Source: Methylaequor sp002691245 (GTDB lineage Bacteria > Pseudomonadota > Alphaproteobacteria > Methylaequorales > Methylaequoraceae). Taken from it: 43,148 nt of DNA. This document shows positions 16,847 through 24,607 of the stretch, piece after piece. The notes under the pieces were generated by a model. The model was not told the origin of the DNA, did no database searches, and worked only from the letters and a program-made list of their open reading frames with translations. A program made the translations under genes and the position numbers. Each line of letters begins with the position of its first letter. Positions within the stretch are counted from its first letter, which is position 1. The stretch lies in the NCBI GenBank assembly GCA_002691245.1, contig NZHH01000044.1:1-43148 (forward strand), given 5' to 3'.

Positions 16847-17878
16847 TCAAAAACCATATTGCCATCCAATAACAAACTTATAATCCTCTTTCATTTGTAT
16901 TCCTCTAAATTGAGAATGTAAGGGAAAAATTCCTTCGATGGCAAATCTATTATTTTGAAAAAAGTGTAAGTGGTTTACAAGATTTAAAGATATACCAAGA
17001 TTTAATTTTTGATGTCCTTTGTTTTTAGAGTCCATTGCTGGGCTCATTCTAGGATTCATCTCATTATCCTGACCACTAATTTTTCCTTCGAAATTGTAAT
17101 TTAATTTTATGGCAGTGCTCAAATTTTTTAACCACCTATATGATGTCCATAAAGATGCATCAAATGTATTACCATAATNATAATTTTTTGAATTTTTACC
17201 GGATAAGTTAGTTTTAAAGAATATTTGTTCTCCTATTCGAACTCTTCCAAAGCTATTAACATTATTNATTAAAAANTAAGGATCAAAGGTTCCAGTTCCA
17301 TTTTGCATCGAATAACCTAACCTTGAACTTGATGANATGGGTGTATTATCTTTTACGTCAACACTACCTGTTGGGANACTTAAACCAAGACCTAGATGTA
17401 ATTTTGTATAGGCGTTTTCATACAAATGCAATAATCCTGAAAATCTAGTATCCCCTATTCCAGAGGAATTTACTTCAAAATTACCTCCACCAGCCATTTG
17501 CATCCTTCTTTGGCTCATTTCTTTATTGATATAACTTCCCATAATCATAAATGTAAGAAAATCTTTAGGGGCATACATAGCTCCAAACATATGCATTTCC
17601 ATTTTCATTGATACAGGTGAATTCATATAAGTACCTTTTCCATTTGAAGCACTATTTGGAGCTTTCATTACTTTATCAACACTCAAGCTTTTTGTACCAT
17701 TAAATAGCTTGTTCATTTCCATTTTGTTAAGTCGATATGAAAACATTATTTCGCCTCTTTTGTGCATGTGATCTCCCATCAATGAAATAGGTCCATGGCT
17801 ATCTGCAAGATGTAAATCATGACAGTAAATTGGTTGTGATAATGTTACGATTGTAAAAACAATCAGATATTTTAACAT
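16847..17878 (-). CDS. His/Met-rich outer-membrane beta-barrel protein (transporter-like)
   Basis: A 343-residue exported protein: signal peptide to about residue 19, then HDLHLADSHGPISLMGDHMHKRGEIMFSYR, and a long series of amphipathic beta-strand-like repeats ending FVIGWQYGF, the aromatic C-terminal signature of outer-membrane barrels. His- and Met-rich stretches (MGDHMH, MKMEMHMFGAMYAP, MSQRRMQMAGGG) resemble copper/metal-handling proteins. The general pattern (GDHMH, MEMHMFG, SSGIGDTRFSGL, LGLSLPTGS, GWQYGF) matches a family usually annotated only as 'transporter' related to the phenol-degradation MetA barrel group. The start has AGGGA at Shine-Dalgarno distance. It lies 28 bases after the Cys-rich protein gene, same strand. 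The metal link is inference from composition. Confidence 0.72.
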   Translation of the reverse strand: MLKYLIVFTIVTLSQPIYCHDLHLADSHGPISLMGDHMHKRGEIMFSYRLNKMEMNKLFNGTKSLSVDKVMKAPNSASNGKGTYMNSPVSMKMEMHMFGAMYAPKDFLTFMIMGSYINKEMSQRRMQMAGGGNFEVNSSGIGDTRFSGLLHLYENAYTKLHLGLGLSXPTGSVDVKDNTPXSSSSRLGYSMQNGTGTFDPXFLXNNVNSFGRVRIGEQIFFKTNLSGKNSKNYXYGNTFDASLWTSYRWLKNLSTAIKLNYNFEGKISGQDNEMNPRMSPAMDSKNKGHQKLNLGISLNLVNHLHFFQNNRFAIEGIFPLHSQFRGIQMKEDYKFVIGWQYGF

Positions 17879-17906
17879 AATAATCCCTTTCTTTTATTAA
17901 AATTTA

Positions 17907-18224
17907 TTAGATAAAAAAAAGGGATTTTGGCGGAGATTGTGAGTTTTCTTCAATCAATTTATTTTTAACACTCAATCTACTTTTCACATTCCTATTTAAT
18001 TGAAGAAAAATATAACTCTTAAAATAATTTTCGTTTTTAAGTAAATCTCTGTCGCAACAACATTTTGATTCACATATTTCTAACCAATTATTTTGATCTT
18101 TATCATCGCATATATTTAAATCATCAATTATTGCATCTGCAGAGTGTACAATATTAAAAGAAAAGAAAAGATTTAATAGAATTATTTGTACGAAAAACTT
18201 TGCGGGATAATAATTTAAAAACAT
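17907..18224 (-). CDS. small cysteine-rich secreted protein
   Basis: A 105-residue unrecognised protein with a signal peptide (about 1-28, ending NIVHS-A). A short Cys cluster follows (Cys39, then CESKCCCD with Cys51 and Cys55-57), and the C-terminus ends in SPPKSLFFI. The triple Cys cluster could bind a metal or form disulphides in the periplasm. It is the upstream member of a two-gene unit with the His/Met-rich barrel. Small secreted proteins with Cys residues and a Pro-Pro tail do occur in copper-related clusters, but I cannot assign it to one of those families with confidence. Confidence 0.55.
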   Translation of the reverse strand: MFLNYYPAKFFVQIILLNLFFSFNIVHSADAIIDDLNICDDKDQNNWLEICESKCCCDRDLLKNENYFKSYIFLQLNRNVKSRLSVKNKLIEENSQSPPKSLFFI

Positions 18225-18283
18225 CTTAATTCACAAGAATGTTGAGTATGTTATAATATAGTAAAAGTTTTTGATTAAAAGAA

Positions 18284-19006
18284 TTAAATTTTAAAGTGAA
18301 TTTTTTTATTCGTTTCGAACTCAAAGAAATAAGTCCATCCATAAATTGAAACCAGTCTATAATTACTCTTTACAAAGTACTTGTATATCTTATTTTGAAT
18401 TGGTGGGCATTTTTGATCGTGAATTTCAATCGAGATTAATGATGGTCTGAACTTTTTTATAGAAAATCCTTCAAGAACATTCTTCTCATACCCCTCAACA
18501 TCAATATTTAAATAGTCAATTCTACTGATATTATTGTCTAGAAGAACTTGATCCAAGGTTACTTGCATTACTTTTTTTATTTCAGGTTTTTTGTTGACAC
18601 TTTGAGTGGTATATTTTTTAAAACTTTCATCCACTGTATTCATTGTGCAATTTTCATAAAATATAAATGATTTTACCCATTTCTTATTATTTCCCACGGA
18701 ATAATTAAAATTTTTATCGTTCTTTCTAAAAAAATTATAGAGTTGGATACATCTCTCTGAAATGTCGAAATTAATACCCACCCATCCTTTTTTGTACAGA
18801 GAATAGGTTAAGGAGTTAATTTTTGGTTGATTACAACCCACATCTACATAAATTCCCTTCCCTTTTTCACTAAAATAATTATTTATAAATAAATCCTCCC
18901 CAAATGTGTCAGAATATGATTTTAAGGGAATGAAGAATATATTTTGAAATATATTAAAAAGAAAAGTTCTTTTTACTCTTTTTCTAAATTTTTTAAAAAA
19001 AGCCAT
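18284..19006 (-). CDS. FkbM family methyltransferase
   Basis: A SAM-dependent O-methyltransferase-type protein of 240 residues. It shows the FkbM (Methyltransf_21) pattern: GIYVDVGCNQPKINSLTYSLYKKGWVGINFDIS (motif I and the acidic ribose-binding strand) and RIDYLNIDVEGYEKNVLEGF followed by RPSLISIEIHD. FkbM proteins methylate sugars, polyketides or surface polysaccharides; the target here is unknown, though the nearby glycosyltransferase suggests an envelope glycan. There is no signal peptide and it is presumably cytosolic. It begins 44 bases downstream of the tRNA-Met gene on the same strand. Confidence 0.87.
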   Translation of the reverse strand: MAFFKKFRKRVKRTFLFNIFQNIFFIPLKSYSDTFGEDLFINNYFSEKGKGIYVDVGCNQPKINSLTYSLYKKGWVGINFDISERCIQLYNFFRKNDKNFNYSVGNNKKWVKSFIFYENCTMNTVDESFKKYTTQSVNKKPEIKKVMQVTLDQVLLDNNISRIDYLNIDVEGYEKNVLEGFSIKKFRPSLISIEIHDQKCPPIQNKIYKYFVKSNYRLVSIYGWTYFFEFETNKKIHFKI

Positions 19007-19050
19007 CTAACTTTGTGATTATTTTCATGTTTTATCATACTCAATTTTCA

Positions 19051-19127
19051 TGGTAGCGGAGGAGGGACTTGAACCCCCGACACGCGGATTATGATTCCGC
19101 TGCTCTAACCACCTGAGCTACTCCGCC
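19051..19127 (-). tRNA. tRNA-Met (CAU, elongator)
   Basis: Read on the minus strand this 77-base segment folds as a standard tRNA: acceptor GGCGGAG/CTCCGCT (with a G1-U72 wobble), D-arm GCTC/GAGC, anticodon stem GCGGA/TCCGC with loop ATCATAA (anticodon CAT), a five-base variable loop, and T-arm GGGGG/CCCTC with TTCAAGT. CCA is encoded. The sequence closely resembles alphaproteobacterial elongator tRNA-Met; it lacks initiator features and does not look like tRNA-Ile2. Confidence 0.95.
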
Positions 19128-19263
19128 AAAATTGATATTATCTTGATTTAAACATTTAATAACATGTTGTAAATCTATTAAAAAAAAAGATTTAACCTAC
19201 TTGAAAGAGATTTGATTTTAATTGGCTAGTTAATTGATTGTTGTTTGGATTAAGAAAATGAGA

Positions 19264-19288
19264 ACTCGCGCCAAAATTTGGCGCGAGT
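19264..19288 (-). terminator. hairpin terminator after the sugar dehydrogenase
   Basis: A near-perfect 25-base palindrome (ACTCGCGCCAAA / TTTGGCGCGAGT) lies 11 bases after the dehydrogenase stop on the minus strand, followed by a T/C-rich tract. The GC-rich stem is exceptional in this AT-rich DNA. It separates the cytochrome/dehydrogenase unit from the tRNA gene. Confidence 0.85.
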
Positions 19289-19298
19289 AATCAACTTA

Positions 19299-20603
19299 TT
19301 ATTTAGCAGTTGCGGTAATTTTATAAATTTCACCTTCATCTACTGCTGCATAAAGAGCTCCGTCTGGTCCTAATCTTAGACCTCTGAATCTCTTTGTTAG
19401 ACCTGTAGGCATGTGAAGAACACTTTTAATTGATTGACCATCTTTGGCTATATCAACTACGTCAATTCTCATACCAGAAGGAGTTCCACCGAAACCAATA
19501 CCCATGATTCCAACAGCCATTCTACCTTCCCAGTATCCCCAGTTATTACCTTTTAAAAAGGCAGCAGAACCAGTACCTTGAGACAGACCGTTGTTGTTCC
19601 ATGCTGGTGGCATTAGATCTTTAAAACGTGTGTCACTCATAGGCATGAATTGTGCACGCTTCGCTGGAAGCATGCCTTCTTTTTGGTTAGGCATATATCC
19701 ACAATATTTATCTGGACAATCTCCACGACCGCCGACATTTGGACGAGGATCCCATCCGCCATTACCGCCATTTACTAATGCAGTAATTTCATCGTTTTGC
19801 CATGGACCATGTTCCGCGGTAAATGCTCTTCCATCACTTGGACGAAAGTCAATACCTTGAACATTTCTGTGACCGTAAGTGTACATACGTTTATCAAAAC
19901 CTCTTGGAGGTTTATTAGCCGGATGTGCTTTACCATCAGTATCAATACGAAGTACGTTACCACCAAGTAACTTTGGTGATTGAGGAACTACACCTCTGTG
20001 ACGATCGCCAGTTGTAGCCCAAAGATAACCATCAGGACCAAAACGTAGTCTGTTACCATTGTGAGCTCCTGGGCCACCAAATGGGTGGTTTGATTCAAAA
20101 GGCTTGTATTGTATATCTTTTACAATATCAACACGATTTGAAACACTTTTCATATCTTTACTAACTTCCATTCTCATAATGATGTTTCCATCACATTTTT
20201 CGAAATTAGTTTTACATCCACTTCCATGGTACTTATCAGAAGTTGAAGCAACATAAATCCTACGATTTTTGTTGAAATTAGGATCTACAGCAACACCCAT
20301 CATGCCAGCTTGTCCAGAACAGAAAAGGTCATTGTTTGAACTTGCATAACCTTTTGCATCCTTCATTCCAGCTAAAGCATGTACAGCGCCAGAGCTTGTT
20401 TTTACGGATAAACCTTTACATTTTTCAGTGTAGAACATGTCACCGCCACTAGTAAATGCCATATCCCATGGATTTTCTAATCCATTCATAATAGACATTG
20501 CACTTATGTTCGGGGTGTTCATTGTATCAGCATTACTTGGTGATGCCATAAGAGCAGCAGTGGCAACAACAGCAGCTGATAAAAGTTTAGATTTTTTAAT
20601 CAT
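19299..20603 (-). CDS. periplasmic PQQ-type sugar/sorbosone dehydrogenase
   Basis: A secreted six-bladed propeller dehydrogenase of the soluble glucose/sorbosone dehydrogenase family (434 residues; signal peptide to about residue 25, ending SNA-D). Family motifs include NGLENPWDMAF, GGPGAHNGNRLRFGPDGYLWATTGDRH (catalytic-type His and calcium/PQQ-site region), YGHRNVQGIDF, FTAEHGPWQNDEITALVNGGNGGWDP and LRLGPDGALYAAVDEGEIYKI. Members oxidise aldoses or related alcohols/aldehydes with PQQ and pass electrons to a c-type cytochrome. That fits the cytochrome gene 36 bases upstream. No PQQ synthesis genes are in the window. GGGAG precedes the start. GC content is raised (40% in the 60 bases from 19681). 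The exact substrate is unknown. Confidence 0.88.
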   Translation of the reverse strand: MIKKSKLLSAAVVATAALMASPSNADTMNTPNISAMSIMNGLENPWDMAFTSGGDMFYTEKCKGLSVKTSSGAVHALAGMKDAKGYASSNNDLFCSGQAGMMGVAVDPNFNKNRRIYVASTSDKYHGSGCKTNFEKCDGNIIMRMEVSKDMKSVSNRVDIVKDIQYKPFESNHPFGGPGAHNGNRLRFGPDGYLWATTGDRHRGVVPQSPKLLGGNVLRIDTDGKAHPANKPPRGFDKRMYTYGHRNVQGIDFRPSDGRAFTAEHGPWQNDEITALVNGGNGGWDPRPNVGGRGDCPDKYCGYMPNQKEGMLPAKRAQFMPMSDTRFKDLMPPAWNNNGLSQGTGSAAFLKGNNWGYWEGRMAVGIMGIGFGGTPSGMRIDVVDIAKDGQSIKSVLHMPTGLTKRFRGLRLGPDGALYAAVDEGEIYKITATAK

Positions 20604-20638
20604 TTAAATAATCTCCCTTATATTATTATTATTATTAA

Positions 20639-20950
20639 CTATTTTTGCGCGTTTAAGTACGCGGCTAGATTTGCGATTTCCGCATCAGACAAAGGTTGTG
20701 CCATCATAATCATAAGATCGGAATTGGGGCCTACTCTAGTACCGGCTCTGTAAGTATTGAGCCTATCTACGAGGTAAGGAATTTCCTTTCCCTTGAGCTT
20801 GGGATAACTTGCTAAACCCATGCCGGCAGGACCGTGGCAATTACCACAATTCTGGGCGTACCGGGCTTCGCCAGCTTTAATGTCACCACTCCATGAATTA
20901 TTTGAAGCAAACAACATTAGGCTAGCTAACACAAGCATCAGACCTTTCAT
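20639..20950 (-). CDS. small monohaem cytochrome c (class I)
   Basis: A periplasmic electron carrier of 103 residues: signal peptide (MKGLMLVLASLMLFASNNSWS), the haem-binding CGNCH motif near residue 35, and a distal Met in the C-terminal half (candidates in LMIMMAQPLSDAE). The start is set at the ATG at 20950, not at an in-frame TTG 15 bases upstream, because GGAGG lies at ideal Shine-Dalgarno distance. It is the first gene of a two-gene unit with the PQQ-type dehydrogenase and is its likely electron acceptor. It is strikingly GC-rich: by hand I count 138 G+C in the 300 bases 20641-20940 (46%), against 13 of 60 in 22981-23040. Confidence 0.92.
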   Translation of the reverse strand: MKGLMLVLASLMLFASNNSWSGDIKAGEARYAQNCGNCHGPAGMGLASYPKLKGKEIPYLVDRLNTYRAGTRVGPNSDLMIMMAQPLSDAEIANLAAYLNAQK

Positions 20951-21038
20951 AATCTTCCTCCACAAAAGGCGCTTAAAATCATAAAATAATTTTAAACTTA
21001 TCTAATTTGTATAAATGCAAAAACGCAAATGTAATCAT

Positions 21039-21067
21039 AATATAGTGTTCTTGTATTATTGTTGCAA
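21039..21067 (-). promoter_or_regulatory. sigma-70-type promoter of the cytochrome/dehydrogenase unit
   Basis: On the minus strand TTGCAA (21062-21067) and TATATT (21039-21044) are separated by exactly 17 bases, a good match to -35/-10 boxes. The -10 ends about 88 bases upstream of the cytochrome ATG, implying an untranslated leader of roughly 80 bases. It is the clearest promoter I can see in the window. Confidence 0.6.
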
Positions 21068-21137
21068 CCAAATAAATCTTAATAAACTTATTGACAAAGT
21101 ATATGTAAGAAGTAGAGAAAAATTATTAAACCTCGAG

Positions 21138-22292
21138 TCACCCAAATTTACTTGAGGTAATCCATCCTCCACCTATCATTTTTTTAAAATTATCATAAAA
21201 AACACAAGCCTGACCTGGTGCAACTCCAAATTCAGGTTCGTTTAACTTTACGACACCCTTTGTATTATTATTTTTATCGACCCTAATTTTTCCAGAAATA
21301 AGTCTTTTTCCTGATCGAATTTTAATAAAAGCATCAAATTGACCCTCTAAAATATTTTTTGTAAAGAAATTTAAATCTTTCAAATAAATAAAATATCTCA
21401 TTAATCTGTTCTTAGGACCAACCACAATTTTGTTATTTTTTTTATCTATATCAACAACATACATTGGAGTACTATCTTTATTACCTTTAATTCCCCCAAT
21501 TCCAATCCCTTTTCTTTGGCCAATCGTATAATCTATTATGCCATTATGTTTTCCAATGATTCGTCCGTCATAACTTTCAATATTTCCAGCTATAGACGAG
21601 TGAGATGTTTTGTTTTTTACAAAATCTCTATAATTCCCGTCTGGAATAAAACATATATCTTGGCTATCTGGCTTAAATGCATTTACCAATCCATAATTCT
21701 CTGCTAAGGCTCTGATATATGACTTTGAAAAACTTCCCAAAGGAAATCTTAGAAATTTAAGTTGTTTTTGAGTGGTTGCAAATAAAAAATAACTTTGATC
21801 TTTTAACTCATCATCTGCTTGGTAAAGATTTATATCTACACCATTTTCAATTCTTTTTACATAATGGCCAGTTGCCAAAATACTGCATTTTAAGGATCTT
21901 GTAAATTGGATTAGGTCGGTGAATTTAACTGTTTGATTACATAGTATGCAAGGTATTGGGGTTTGACCTTCAATATAACTATCAACAAATCTATCAATTA
22001 CTGATTCCTTAAACTTTTCTTTGTAATCAATTATGTAATGCTTAATGCCTAACTTTTTTGCTACTTTTCTGGCATCAGCAATATCAATTCCTGAGCAACA
22101 AGTCTTTGGAGATTTTTTACTCGATGCTTCATAAAGTTTCATTGTAACACCAATCACCTCATAACCGATCTGTTTCAATAATGCAGCCGTGACAGAAGAA
22201 TCAACTCCCCCTGACATAGCCACAACTACTTTTTCACCAATTTTAGGTAGATTATTATTTTTAATAAAAAGATCTTTGTTAATCTCTTTCAT
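21138..22292 (-). CDS. mnmA: tRNA-specific 2-thiouridylase MnmA
   Basis: Adenylates and then thiolates U34 of tRNA-Glu, -Gln and -Lys using sulphur relayed from IscS; cytosolic. The PP-loop motif VVVAMSGGVDSSVTAALL is near the N-terminus, and CILCNQTVKF and SQDICFIPDG supply the two catalytic cysteines. FLATTQKQLKFLRFPLG, TIGQRKGIGIGG and the C-terminal PEFGVAPGQACVFY are also typical. The start at 22292 gives a normal MnmA N-terminus (384 residues) and overlaps the iscX end by 14 bases; a longer frame to 22355 would run far into iscX. Being last in the isc operon, it is co-expressed with its sulphur donor system. Confidence 0.95.
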   Translation of the reverse strand: MKEINKDLFIKNNNLPKIGEKVVVAMSGGVDSSVTAALLKQIGYEVIGVTMKLYEASSKKSPKTCCSGIDIADARKVAKKLGIKHYIIDYKEKFKESVIDRFVDSYIEGQTPIPCILCNQTVKFTDLIQFTRSLKCSILATGHYVKRIENGVDINLYQADDELKDQSYFLFATTQKQLKFLRFPLGSFSKSYIRALAENYGLVNAFKPDSQDICFIPDGNYRDFVKNKTSHSSIAGNIESYDGRIIGKHNGIIDYTIGQRKGIGIGGIKGNKDSTPMYVVDIDKKNNKIVVGPKNRLMRYFIYLKDLNFFTKNILEGQFDAFIKIRSGKRLISGKIRVDKNNNTKGVVKLNEPEFGVAPGQACVFYDNFKKMIGGGWITSSKFG

Positions 22293-22479
22293 CAATCCAA
22301 GCCATTTGAATGGCCTCCAATATTTTTTCATTTGAGTTCTCAGGTTTATCATCAAAGTTCTCTAAACCTAAAACCCATGCGTGTAAATCTGTAAATCTAA
22401 CATTCAAGTTGTCTTTTTCTGGAAATTTTTCTTCTAAAAGAATTGCAATTTCAAGTGAATCTGACCACTTAAGTTTCAT
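22279..22479 (-). CDS. iscX: Fe-S assembly protein IscX
   Basis: A 66-residue acidic adaptor (YfhJ family) that binds IscS and iron and tunes cluster assembly on IscU. The sequence starts MKLKWSDSLEIAILLEEKFPEKDNLNVRFTDLHAWVLGLENFDD and ends LEAIQMAWIDERD, a near-canonical IscX in length and motifs (the DLxxWV segment and C-terminal WxDE). It overlaps fdx by one base (TAATG) and mnmA by 14 bases. Confidence 0.95.
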   Translation of the reverse strand: MKLKWSDSLEIAILLEEKFPEKDNLNVRFTDLHAWVLGLENFDDKPENSNEKILEAIQMAWIDERD

Positions 22480-22811
22480 TATTCAACACTCATATTTCTA
22501 GTTCCAGTTGGAATTTTAACCTTCATTCCTTCAAGCTTAGCATCAATTATTATTTGACACCCAAGTCTTGATGTATGAGTTAAACCAAAAGCTAGGTCAA
22601 GCATATCTTCCTCTTCTTCTGTTGGTTCTGGTAAAGATTCAAAGAAAACTTTATCAACAATAATGTGACATGTTGAACAAGCAAGAGATCCTTCGCATGC
22701 CCCCTCTAAATCTATCCCGTTACTGTGAGCTACTTCTAAAAGTGATAGTCCATTCTGTGCATCGACAGTTTTCTCACTTCCATCTGGTTGAATGAATATT
22801 ATTTTTGTCAT
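22479..22811 (-). CDS. fdx: ISC-type [2Fe-2S] ferredoxin
   Basis: An adrenodoxin-like ferredoxin (110 residues) that supplies electrons for Fe-S cluster assembly on IscU. Cluster ligands are visible as Cys39, Cys45, Cys48 (in GACEGSLACSTCHII) and Cys85 (LGCQI). The acidic stretch EPTEEEEDMLDLA is the usual partner-binding helix. It sits between hscA (5 bases) and iscX (1-base overlap), in the standard isc order. Confidence 0.96.
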   Translation of the reverse strand: MTKIIFIQPDGSEKTVDAQNGLSLLEVAHSNGIDLEGACEGSLACSTCHIIVDKVFFESLPEPTEEEEDMLDLAFGLTHTSRLGCQIIIDAKLEGMKVKIPTGTRNMSVE

Positions 22812-22816
22812 ATGAT

Positions 22817-24607
22817 TTAACTAATCTCTTTAATTTCTTTTCCAACTATACCTGAGAAGTTTTTCTCAATTCTTTTCTGAGCAAAATCTTCTGTTGATTT
22901 ATTAAGCGTTTCAACATGCTTATTAATCAAATTGCAGTTATTAGAATGAAGTGCTTTTTTTAGCATATTAATATTATCATTGATATTATTAATATCATTT
23001 TTAGTACAAAGCAATTCAATGTCTTTTTTTGCAGATTCTATCTCATTAAGAAAACTTTTTGCTTTAATTTTAGCCTCAATTATCATTCTTTGGTCAATAT
23101 CATTTTTTGCGTTAACTATGCTACTTTCAACGATACTTCTCATTTCAGATAAGTCTAAATTTTCATTTGTTTTTAATGAAATATCACTTTCAACACCAGT
23201 TTCTTCATCTTTTGCATTAACAAACAAAATTCCGTCGGCATCTAAGGAAAATATAACTTTTATTCTTGGTATTCCAGCAGGCTTTGGCAAAATATTTGAT
23301 AAAATGAATTCACCTAATATCCTATTGTTACTAGATGTTTCCCGTTCGCCCTGTAAAACCTTAATTTTTAAGGCAGTTTGGCCATTCTCATGAGTTGTAA
23401 ATGTTTGTTCTTTAATTGCGGGGATTGGACTATTTCTCGAAATTATTTTTTCCATTAAACCACCCATTGTTTCAATTCCAAGTGACAGTGGAGTTACATC
23501 TAATAAGATATTTTCAGATCCATTTAAAAGCTCATAACCTTGCAGTGCCGCACCTTTCGAGACAGCAAGGTCAGGGTTAATATCATTGAATATTTTTGTA
23601 TCAAAATTTTTTTTAATTTTCTGAGATATTAATTTCATTCTTGAGGAACCACCGACCAAAATGAATCCATCAACATTTTCAATTTCAGTTTCCGCTTCAT
23701 TTAATAGTGAAGCAGAAATATTTATTGTTTTGTCAATAAGATTTTCAACACTACTATTTAAATCATTAGTATTAATTATGATCTTTTCATTTGAAGTGTT
23801 TACTCTTATCTCCTCCTCTACTTGCTCTAAATCAGTTAATTTCTCTTTAATTATTTTAAATAGTTTTAAGTATTTAATCTTTTCTTCATCTGGAAATTTA
23901 TCAAAATTTAAATTTAACTTTTCTTTCAATACGTTCTTTGCAAATAAATAATCGAAATCGTCTCCACCTAATTTGGGATCACCGCCTGTGGCGATAACTT
24001 TAAAAATTCCCTTTGAAAGTTTTAACAAAGAAACATCAAACGTTCCTCCACCTAAATCATAAACAAAATAAATACCTTTTTTTCTTTGTTCTAAGCCGTA
24101 CGCGAAAGCTGCAGCTGTAGGTTCATTTATCAATCTTCTTACTCTAAAGCCAGCCATGAAAGCAGCCCTCATAATTCCGGATCTTGCCTTCTCGTCAAAA
24201 TAGGCTGGAACTGTAATTACACAGTCGAAAACCTTTTTATTTAAAAATTTTTCGGACTGTTCCTTTAGATAAATAAAGAAATCTTTAGAAACATCTATCG
24301 ATGAAACTTTATTTTTTTCATTATCCTCATATTTAATTTCATCAAAATCTCCGATAAAGTTTCTTTTAATAGAAAAAATCGATTTCAAAAAATTCTTTTT
24401 TTCTAAAGTCTCATTTCCAAAAAACTTATTTTTAGATTCATACAAAATCAATGTAGGTATTAATTTTTTACCAAAACTGTCAACAATATATTTAAACTGA
24501 TTATCTATAAATATAGAGCAAACAGAATTTGTTGTGCCAAAATCAATGCCAAGGCAAATATTAGCATCACTCTGTTTAGTTGGTTCATCAATATTTATTA
24601 AATTCAT
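22817..24607 (-). CDS. hscA: Hsp70-type chaperone HscA
   Basis: Specialised DnaK-family ATPase that helps release Fe-S clusters from IscU, together with HscB. The 596-residue protein has the actin-like ATPase signatures GIDFGTTNSVCSIF, VYDLGGGTFDVSLL and LVGGSSRMKLI. The substrate-binding domain follows, around TPLSLGIETMGGLMEKIISRNSPIPA, then a short helical lid. Length and the lack of a DnaK-style disordered C-terminus favour HscA, and its position between hscB (4-base overlap) and fdx settles it. Confidence 0.96.
   Translation of the reverse strand: MNLINIDEPTKQSDANICLGIDFGTTNSVCSIFIDNQFKYIVDSFGKKLIPTLILYESKNKFFGNETLEKKNFLKSIFSIKRNFIGDFDEIKYEDNEKNKVSSIDVSKDFFIYLKEQSEKFLNKKVFDCVITVPAYFDEKARSGIMRAAFMAGFRVRRLINEPTAAAFAYGLEQRKKGIYFVYDLGGGTFDVSLLKLSKGIFKVIATGGDPKLGGDDFDYLFAKNVLKEKLNLNFDKFPDEEKIKYLKLFKIIKEKLTDLEQVEEEIRVNTSNEKIIINTNDLNSSVENLIDKTINISASLLNEAETEIENVDGFILVGGSSRMKLISQKIKKNFDTKIFNDINPDLAVSKGAALQGYELLNGSENILLDVTPLSLGIETMGGLMEKIISRNSPIPAIKEQTFTTHENGQTALKIKVLQGERETSSNNRILGEFILSNILPKPAGIPRIKVIFSLDADGILFVNAKDEETGVESDISLKTNENLDLSEMRSIVESSIVNAKNDIDQRMIIEAKIKAKSFLNEIESAKKDIELLCTKNDINNINDNINMLKKALHSNNCNLINKHVETLNKSTEDFAQKRIEKNFSGIVGKEIKEIS

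Larger units (their letters stand above)
14505..17377. other. second block of single-base ambiguities
   Basis: Scattered Ns run through the glycosyltransferase start, yaaA, the lipoprotein and the outer-membrane barrel, bounded by long N-free stretches. In the glycosyltransferase part I indexed, the positions are mixed rather than mostly third. Reading frames stay open throughout. Confidence 0.6.

Noticed and set aside
20585..20640. ATT/AAT triplet tract between the cytochrome and dehydrogenase genes as a regulatory repeat
   Set aside because: Simple AT triplet runs are expected at this base composition, and it lies within a short operonic gap.
22980..23393. 137-codon plus-strand ORF inside hscA (and similar antisense ORFs inside yhdP-like, fba, prfB and rne)
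   Set aside because: They are antisense to strongly supported genes, have biased compositions typical of shadow frames and no family resemblance.
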